Assembly: GCA_001969505.1 (NCBI GenBank)
Contig: LSSK01000107.1
Location: forward strand, 1-45,302
Length of the DNA: 45,302 nucleotides
From: Zancudomyces culisetae
Lineage: Eukaryota; Kickxellomycota; Harpellomycetes; Harpellales; Legeriomycetaceae
Direction: 5' to 3'
Shown: one piece after another, positions 39,120 to 45,302 of the stretch
Numbering within the stretch: the first letter of the stretch is position 1
How the letters are laid out: every line of letters starts with the position of its first letter
The notes under the pieces: generated by a model
The model's database searches: none
What the model was told of the DNA's origin: nothing
Seen by the model: only the letters and a program-made list of their open reading frames with translations
Translations under genes and position numbers: made by a program

Positions 39120-40610
39120 TTAGCTAAAGTTTATGGCCATACGATTCCCATTATATCCATTCCACGCAAGCAAGTTTGGCGTGTCTGGAGGAACTCCCTG
39201 GACCATATCCTTCAATGCGCTAGACAAGATTGCAGATTTTAAATCTTTTGCGGAAAGCCCCGGGTTTTGTTGCAAAACTAGTGTACAAATACCAGTAACA
39301 ATAGGTGCAGAGTGGGATGTTCCGCTGGAATACGTTATTCCTGCATCTACAGCTGAATCGGCGCCGGCTATGATAGACCCCGGTGCCAAAATATCTACAC
39401 ATGTTCCATAATTTGAAAAAGATGCAAACCCATCGTTCAATGGTGTTGTAGACCCAACAGTCAATCCGTTTGGATCTCCAGCAGGACTATAGTCACATGC
39501 GTCTTTACCATTATTTCCTGCAGATATGATGGTGAGTACACCAAGTTTTCTCAGCTCGTTAATTGCCATGGGAATAAGCGCTGAAGTTCCATCTGAATTC
39601 AAAGATAGATTTACTACTCCAGGATAGTTGCTAAATGTTGACTTTTTGAGCTCGTATGCTTGACCAAGTGCGCTTATCAATTTCGAAATCGTTGAATCTC
39701 CTTTCGCGTCCAATATTTTTATTGACGCTATCTTTGCTACCCTGGACACACCAATAGTTTTCCCCGCTATGATACTCGCCACAAACGTACCATGTCCAAG
39801 AAGATCCTGTGTATCCTCTGTTGTAACTAAAGATGTGTTGTGCACAATCTTACCGGCTAGCTCAGCATGGTTTTCATTTATTCCAGAATCAAGTACATAA
39901 GCAATAACAGTACCAGTGTTATTTAGATTTGGTGGTGGGTAATAATACGATACACCATACGGAAAATACTCTGTAATCATGGCTGAATCTGTCATTGAAA
40001 GTCTTGCAAGGTTCCATGGCGCCATTTTGACCTGTGTCCACTGAGAGTAATCATTGGTAAAGTTGAACGATGTAGTAAAATCGGCTCGCTTTGATAAGTT
40101 GGATGTCCGGGCGCTTTTGTCGTATTCGTTACCTTGTCCTAACCAATCTTTGTCATCAAACTGGTGTTTTTTCCAGTCAATCGTTATAATTTTGTCTTCT
40201 TCGACCCCCACTATTTCTGGATTACTTTCTAAGAGGTTGGCTTGATCCTCACTAATCATCACTGAATTGACAACTAATCCCCCAGAAACATCCCTCTTTC
40301 TTCCCTTGTTTGATGAAATCCCGTTTTTTGCAGAAAACACGGTTTTCATTGTGTTATTGAACCTGACAAACGAACCGCTATCGGTGAATGAGCTTTTCAA
40401 AATATCTGCAATTATATTTGCTGATCCGATATTACGATTGCCGCTGTTAATGTACCCGACTAGATATCGTTTTTTCGCTACCGCTGTACTCGATGTAGTA
40501 TTATCATTCTCCCTCTTTTCAACCCGACTAATATCTACGTTGCTCGAATGCACTATGCACACCATACTCAGCCATAAGGTAGCCAGCTCTACCAGTAAAT
40601 TGGATTTCAT
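39120..40610 (-). CDS. Secreted subtilisin-like serine protease (S8, proteinase K/cerevisin type)
   Basis: Intronless ORF of 496 residues from ATG 40610. A signal peptide covers ~1-22 (LLVELATLWLSMVCIVHSS). An inhibitor-I9-like propeptide spans ~47-144 (KRYLVGYI ... ISEDQANLLESNPEIVGVEED). A Lys-Arg site at 174-175 could be cut by a Kex2-type enzyme. The catalytic domain has Asp241 (AYVLDSGI), His273 (LGHGTFVA), oxyanion Asn366 (SAGNNG) and Ser432 (SSGTSHSAP), so the triad is intact; the usual GTSMA(A/S)P reads GTSHSAP. The DYSPA motif is typical of fungal S8A enzymes. Several N-glycosylation sequons lie in the propeptide and early catalytic domain. I infer an extracellular or vacuolar degradative protease; the absence of an obvious anchor favours secretion. 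Confidence 0.92.
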   Translation of the reverse strand: MKSNLLVELATLWLSMVCIVHSSNVDISRVEKRENDNTTSSTAVAKKRYLVGYINSGNRNIGSANIIADILKSSFTDSGSFVRFNNTMKTVFSAKNGISSNKGRKRDVSGGLVVNSVMISEDQANLLESNPEIVGVEEDKIITIDWKKHQFDDKDWLGQGNEYDKSARTSNLSKRADFTTSFNFTNDYSQWTQVKMAPWNLARLSMTDSAMITEYFPYGVSYYYPPPNLNNTGTVIAYVLDSGINENHAELAGKIVHNTSLVTTEDTQDLLGHGTFVASIIAGKTIGVSRVAKIASIKILDAKGDSTISKLISALGQAYELKKSTFSNYPGVVNLSLNSDGTSALIPMAINELRKLGVLTIISAGNNGKDACDYSPAGDPNGLTVGSTTPLNDGFASFSNYGTCVDILAPGSIIAGADSAVDAGITYSSGTSHSAPIVTGICTLVLQQNPGLSAKDLKSAILSSALKDMVQGVPPDTPNLLAWNGYNGNRMAINFS

Positions 40611-40677
40611 TATTCTCTTTTGTCTTGTGTCAGTTGATTTATAAACGTAATTTTTATCTGTGCCGATCTGTAGCCCG

Positions 40678-40692
40678 TTCTATATAATTACT
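40678..40692 (-). promoter_or_regulatory. TATA-like element of the subtilase gene
   Basis: On the minus strand AATTATATAG, about 70 nt upstream of the ATG at 40610, followed by a more GC-rich stretch. Consistent with a TATA box; not proven. Confidence 0.35.
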
Positions 40693-42151
40693 TTTAAGTA
40701 TTTGTATGGATCTGTCGGTGTTTGTTATGTTGATTTGAATATGGTGATAGTTTTGGGGGTTCTGCTTGTTTAAACACTCTGACTTTCTAAAAGTTGAAAC
40801 CAGCTATCGTGTATCCACTGCGTGGAGAGGGGTGGGGGATATCTTAATAATTGAATGTTGTGCTTTTTTATTATACCACTCTAGCTGGTTATTCACATCA
40901 GTTTGCGTTTGTTGTAATTCTTTTTCCCTAATCGGGTGTATATATTACTTTTACCGCTTTGTTGATAATACCTGAATTCTTTTTATTTTAGAATATGCTA
41001 ATATTCTATGCAAAATAATTGCAAATTTTCATTTATCGACCTTTTAAAGTTTATTAAGGCTAAATATGTATAATGAATATAGCAAAAGGTGCAGATAGAA
41101 GTAGATAAATTTTTATAAAAGCTGGTAAAAGCAGTTATAGATGGTTTTTCCCAACCCCAAAACAGGGTTCCAAAAACAACAGCATGATTTTAGCCAACCC
41201 CAACTTTACAATTTTTATTTTTTCAACTCACAGTTGTTACAACGGATACACTAGTAATTAAAGCTCTATTAATCTAAAAAAAAACAAAATTACCGCTTCG
41301 ACATATTCTATAGGAGAAAGTTATAATAAATCTATATCATTACTACATTAATTCCGCTCTATTGGTTGTATAAATTTTGTAAACCAGTTATATTTAGCTT
41401 ATCAAAACCACGACGATTTTTCTCCTCAATAACAATTATTTACCATTTTATTAGAACGTATTACACAGCTCTTGATGTGCCGCTATTCCTCAACTTGTTG
41501 TATCTTTAATTAAATTGTTTATTTTTAGAAAAAGCATTTCAACTTATTATATAAATACCAATTATTACATAAGTTGTTCTAAAAATATATAAAAATCAAA
41601 TGGGTGACATTGATGGGGGAAGATGTAATGCAGCAAAATTAATCATCTACCATTTCACAAAGCCATTGGAAAATTTTACCTTTTGTGATCTGCAATACTG
41701 TGAAATAATGGTTGATCTAATTATGGAAACAGTCAGGTCAACATAGCCTCCATTTATATTTATTCCCCATCTACCTCAAGTGTCTTTTGGCTCGAAATTT
41801 GTTTGCTTGATAGAATAAAGCAATCTTGTTTAATTATACATCCTAGATACACAAATTTGCTTTTACCCGCAATAATCCATACAACAATTTCCTATTATAA
41901 GGTATAATATCTATTTACAGAAAAAACGGCGGAGAATATCATTTAGTCTTATAGTTAAAATGCTTTTTTGTTGATAAACTTTTACAAAGTAAACTTAGAA
42001 TTATCAAATAACAAGCTTGAAAATTTAGCTCAGTATTTTTATAAGACCTCCTCAATAATTGCAATCAAAGCCTATCCATAATCCGATTCATATTTGTACG
42101 ATTTCCAGATATGCGTTTATTTATTTATTTTAATTTTAATGGTTATTATTA

Positions 42152-42192
42152 ATATTGCTACATGTAAACAAAAATATGTCATGTAGCAATAT
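42152..42192. repeat. Perfect 13-bp inverted repeat with 15-nt loop
   Basis: ATATTGCTACATG at 42152-42164 pairs with CATGTAGCAATAT at 42180-42192. No flanking gene explains it. Confidence 0.85.
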
Positions 42193-43186
42193 GTGGTTTT
42201 TTATGTCTTGACTTTTAAATAGATTTTAAAAGTGCCCTATAGAAAAAGATCATTGACAAAACACATACTTGAAACATGCTCCAAACGTACCATTATGCTA
42301 TGACCCGGCATTTCTTGTATGAATCATGAGAACTTGTTTAAATACAAATTGCAAAAGTGCTGTTTTTTAAGAGTCATCCATAGTGGTAACATAAAAATGT
42401 ATTCTTGTAGCGTTTCCAAAATACACAAACTGGTATTCTTATATTTCATCCTGATCGAAGTTGTACTAGACGATGTATCTTTTTTTGAATTGAAATGGGT
42501 GTCTATTTCACAGGATAGTTGTAGAAATAATTGTCAGCTATGCCAGTTATTATGATTGAGGTCCCTTATTGTGATCAAGTAATTAAACTAATAGCCGAGT
42601 ATTATCGTCTTATATCATTTGAAAATACAGAGTATCTATGATATTCGACTTTACTCCTTAGCACTTGTTGATATATATATTTGGTATACGTATTTAATAA
42701 ATCCTTAGATCCCATTAAAGATGTGTACTACTTTTCAGAAAATTACATTTCAACGTGCTTGCTATACTGAAATTTCCCTCCTCTAAGGTGCTAGATCAAT
42801 ACTGATTTAATTCAATGCTGCAGTTTATTGCGTACATCTTTAAGATTTTTGGCTATGCGGATGTGGTTTTCAGGTATTGGTTTTCATATGCGCTCCTATT
42901 TTCTTACCTAACTGCCAAAGATCTGCACCATACTACAAAAATAAATCAAAAAATATATATATTTGACTTCAATTGTAGCTTATGCTTTATATTTTTGATC
43001 GAGTTGAACACTATGGCTTCTGTTATTCTGTAAATAATGGCCCATCCAATGGCTAATGGTTAATTTGCTTTGATTTACTAAAAAAGATTCTACAAAATAA
43101 TGCTACTAAAATTAGAGCATTCATCTATATCCCAAAACAGAAAATGGAAAGATTACTACTACTACAGATTAAGTCTGATGCCTCTC

Positions 43187-43238
43187 ATTAACGTGGCGTT
43201 TGAGCTTTACTTTATGGTTTTACGCCTCGGACGTTAAT
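43187..43238. repeat. Bulged 13-bp inverted repeat
   Basis: ATTAACGT-GGCGT at 43187-43199 pairs with ACGCC (43222-43226) and ACGTTAAT (43231-43238), leaving a 4-nt bulge (TCGG) and a 22-nt loop. Confidence 0.75.
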
Positions 43239-44279
43239 CAAAGATGGCACAGAAATGGTTTGATGTTTTTTTTATCTCTAGCCATTTTAATTATCGACTT
43301 CGCCATTATTACAAATATTTTGAAACTAGTTTGAGATGACACTTAGCTTAGTGATAAAAATCAAGCCCTAACGCATTATTTTAAGTTTTACACTGCATTT
43401 GAAGCTGAAATTTGTACAATGGGACATAAATATTGATTATCACCAAAAACCAAAAAAGAACTCAGTCCGGGAATGCCAATAGTCGCCACCACCTAGCATT
43501 GTACCATTCATCATTGAAAGAAAACCTCTAGTTGTGATGAGTAAAAGGTTAGCAAAAATAAAAGTTAAGTTTGCAATGGATAATAAAACATAATCTTCAG
43601 CAAACAAGGTGAAAAGTATTTGGAATTAGGATGTCTGCAAAGCTTTTTCGTTTTTAACTTTTCAACTCTCGAGAACATTCAGCCTTACTGATCGGGATTA
43701 GCAAAGTGGTATTTTAGATAATGCCAAAAGCTTTTTTTTTCAACTACCTGTTCTCCTGGTATCTGTGGACGGAATTAAAAGAACCAGTAAGCCAATTTTA
43801 TTGCTATCATAATGATGCCAAAAATAAAAATAGAACCTTAGCAGCATATGGAAATGCAAAACGCAAAGGAAATTTTTTTGGTCATGACAACTGTCAAAAG
43901 CATTATTAAATTTTATTGGTATGTATGGAAGAGAATTGTGGAACCATCGATTTCAGTTTGTTTTTAAGCCAAAGATGCCGCTGGGTAATACCATTACGGG
44001 ATTTAATGTTATTTTACAAATCAAAGTTGTAATTTTAAGTCTTGTTATTACTTCTAATTATAGAAAATAGTTCTAATTAGGCTTCAATTACTAAAAATAT
44101 AGCATACTAATTTCAAAAGAATATAGAAAAAAAATTTTGGAAAGTGAAAATTTATTTAAATACAGTATGTCTACAAGTTTCTTCTCCAAAGTATTATTTT
44201 TAAAGAGTATTATACAATTACTTTTTTAGCATTCACATCATCTTCAAGAGGCATACATTATCATTAATATATACAAGCG

Positions 44280-45302
44280 ATGGTAAAAGTATCCAACATA
44301 GTCAGTTTTCTGACAGCTACATTGGCATTTGAAAGCAATGCCCAGGTTGCCGACACAAGCGCTAATTTGGCAGAAAATCAAGGACTGACATCAAGAATCA
44401 TAGGTGGCACGGACGCCAACGCTGCCAATTATAGCTACATAGCTCACATAAGAAACAATGATATTGACTTAACCTGTACAGGTTCACTTATTGCACCAGC
44501 TGTAGTAATTACTGCGGCCCATTGTGTGAAAAACTTTGTTGGCTCTTCAAGTGGAAGCGGAAAAAACCTTTCAATCAGCTTAGGAAGCATTGAACCTCCA
44601 CCTTCAGGCGGAAAGACTTTCACAGCATCAAAGGTTGTTGTCAATCCAGATTACAATAGCGATACCCACGAAAACGATTTGGCCCTGATTTTGCTTAGCG
44701 AGTGTGCAAGTAAAAGTTTGGCAGTACCAATTGACATTGAAACTAAACCGCTAAGCGATCCAAATGATATCTACTTTGTCGCTGGTTTTGGTAGAATCAG
44801 TGTCTCTAACAACGAGCTTGCTAGTACATTGCAGGAATTACCTGTGATTCCAGGGTCCACTGCTGTTTGTAATGCTGCATTCAGCTCTATTATAAATCCA
44901 AAAACAAACTTTTGTGTTGCGCAAACACTTGATAAAACCACCTGCTTTGGAGATAGTGGTGGTCCAATAGTTTACAGTGACTATAGCAAACTTCTTGGTG
45001 TTGAGTCAACATTAGCTTACTCAAATGGAAACTTTTGTGCTACAAAAAATTCAGCAGCTCTTTATATGCTGTTATCTGGATATTGGGAAAGTTTCATTAG
45101 CAAGCATGTCTACTGTACAGGTCCATCATGTGATTACGCAAATGTATGCGATGGTACAGATCCAGTAGACCCAGAAGACAACACTAACCCAACAAACACC
45201 AACACCAACACCAACACCAACACTAACCCAACCAACACCAACACTAACCCAACCAACACCAACACCAATACTAACCCAACCAACACCAACACCAATACTA
45301 AC
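44280..45302 (+). CDS. Secreted trypsin-fold serine protease (S1), 3' end outside window
   Basis: ORF from ATG 44280 to the right edge, 341 codons seen. A signal peptide covers ~1-21, then a short propeptide and an activation site SR|IIGG (cleavage after Arg39). The catalytic triad is His81 (TAAHC), Asp133 (ENDLALILL) and Ser226 (CFGDSGGP). The residue at chymotrypsin position 189, which sets the S1 pocket, is Thr220 (DKTTCFGDSGG), where trypsins have Asp, so trypsin-like cleavage after Lys/Arg is doubtful. A Cys-containing segment (YCTGPSCDYANVC) follows the domain, then a tail of alternating Asn and Thr with Pro encoded by (AACACC)n from ~45180 to the window end. The tail is probably an O-glycosylated linker; what follows is unknown. 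Confidence 0.9.
   Translation, partial: MVKVSNIVSFLTATLAFESNAQVADTSANLAENQGLTSRIIGGTDANAANYSYIAHIRNNDIDLTCTGSLIAPAVVITAAHCVKNFVGSSSGSGKNLSISLGSIEPPPSGGKTFTASKVVVNPDYNSDTHENDLALILLSECASKSLAVPIDIETKPLSDPNDIYFVAGFGRISVSNNELASTLQELPVIPGSTAVCNAAFSSIINPKTNFCVAQTLDKTTCFGDSGGPIVYSDYSKLLGVESTLAYSNGNFCATKNSAALYMLLSGYWESFISKHVYCTGPSCDYANVCDGTDPVDPEDNTNPTNTNTNTNTNTNPTNTNTNPTNTNTNTNPTNTNTNTN
45186..45302 (+). repeat. (AACACC)n hexanucleotide repeat, coding for Asn-Thr
   Basis: At least 19 imperfect hexamer units with regular CCAACC (Pro-Thr) interruptions, in the C-terminal tail of the protease and continuing past the window. Confidence 0.95.

Larger units (their letters stand above)
40611..44279. other. 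Gene-poor AT-rich region, 3.7 kb, between two protease genes
   Basis: Divergent promoters for the two proteases at its ends. In between, no ORF longer than ~80 codons with protein-like features, no splice-compatible exon chain that I could assemble, and no tRNA. Two hairpin-forming inverted repeats stand out (42152-42192 and 43187-43238). Confidence 0.5.

Noticed and set aside
42319-43909. Short ORFs (60-80 codons) in the gene-poor region.
   Set aside because: No motifs, no compatible splice chain, and amino acid composition expected of random AT-rich DNA.
1-45302. CRISPR arrays, bacterial operons, prophage or complete transposons.
   Set aside because: Fungal nuclear DNA. No spaced identical repeats, no transposase or reverse-transcriptase motifs, and no long terminal repeats were seen.

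Overview
The window is nuclear DNA of a fungus. The evidence is spliceosomal introns (GT-AG, about 50-590 nt), a conventional fungal kinesin-1, and mitochondrial and peroxisomal housekeeping genes (COA1, CMC4, oxodicarboxylate carrier, PEX7). It is AT-rich with AT-rich spacers and abundant short tandem repeats. A probable FANCE homologue and a secreted trypsin-fold protease with an Asn/Thr-rich tail make me lean towards an early-diverging (non-Dikarya) lineage, possibly zoopagomycete or kickxellomycete. That placement is inference only. Two assembly gaps (13989-14243 and 26731-27301) interrupt genes.

Layout. 1-649: 3' end of a cytochrome P450. 1010-2488: five-exon gene that I read as FANCE (Fanconi anaemia core complex). 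2684-3460 (-): COA1, two exons. 4231-5592: F-box/propeller-like protein, facing a mitochondrial PPR protein (5612-7009, -) with 19 nt between stops. 8085-9386: alpha/beta-hydrolase-fold protein that appears to have lost its catalytic residues. 9410-11094: weak, unresolved minus-strand coding signals. 11341-12255: mitochondrial 2-oxodicarboxylate carrier. 12390-14570 (-): PEX7 in six exons, including a predicted 8-nt microexon, a GC-AG intron, and a first intron filled with a long TTTCA-type pentanucleotide repeat and a gap. 14977-20838 (-): one 1953-residue protein that I do not recognise. 20839-23899: gene-poor, with one weak small gene. 23900-25029: four-exon 164-residue protein, not recognised. 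25431-25646 (-): CMC4. 26097-27472: histidine-phosphatase family gene broken by a gap. 29602-32906: kinesin-1 heavy chain, four exons. 33527-35619: mitochondrial dehydrogenase kinase (PDK/BCKDK family), two exons, whose stop codon overlaps that of a convergent basic coiled-coil/Sfi1-like protein (35616-37741, -). 39120-40610 (-): secreted subtilisin-like protease. 40611-44279: gene-poor. 44280 to the window end: secreted trypsin-fold protease, cut by the window edge.

The genes do not form one pathway. Several serve mitochondria (COA1, PPR, carrier, CMC4, dehydrogenase kinase), one peroxisome import (PEX7), and the right end holds two secreted serine proteases. A recurring theme is hexanucleotide microsatellites. 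They occur in introns and spacers and, inside genes, encode alternating two-residue tracts (Asn-His, Asn-Tyr, Asp-Ala, Asn-Val, Arg-Glu, His-Thr, Asn-Thr). Exon models below come from splice consensus, phase agreement and homology read by eye, with no transcript data.
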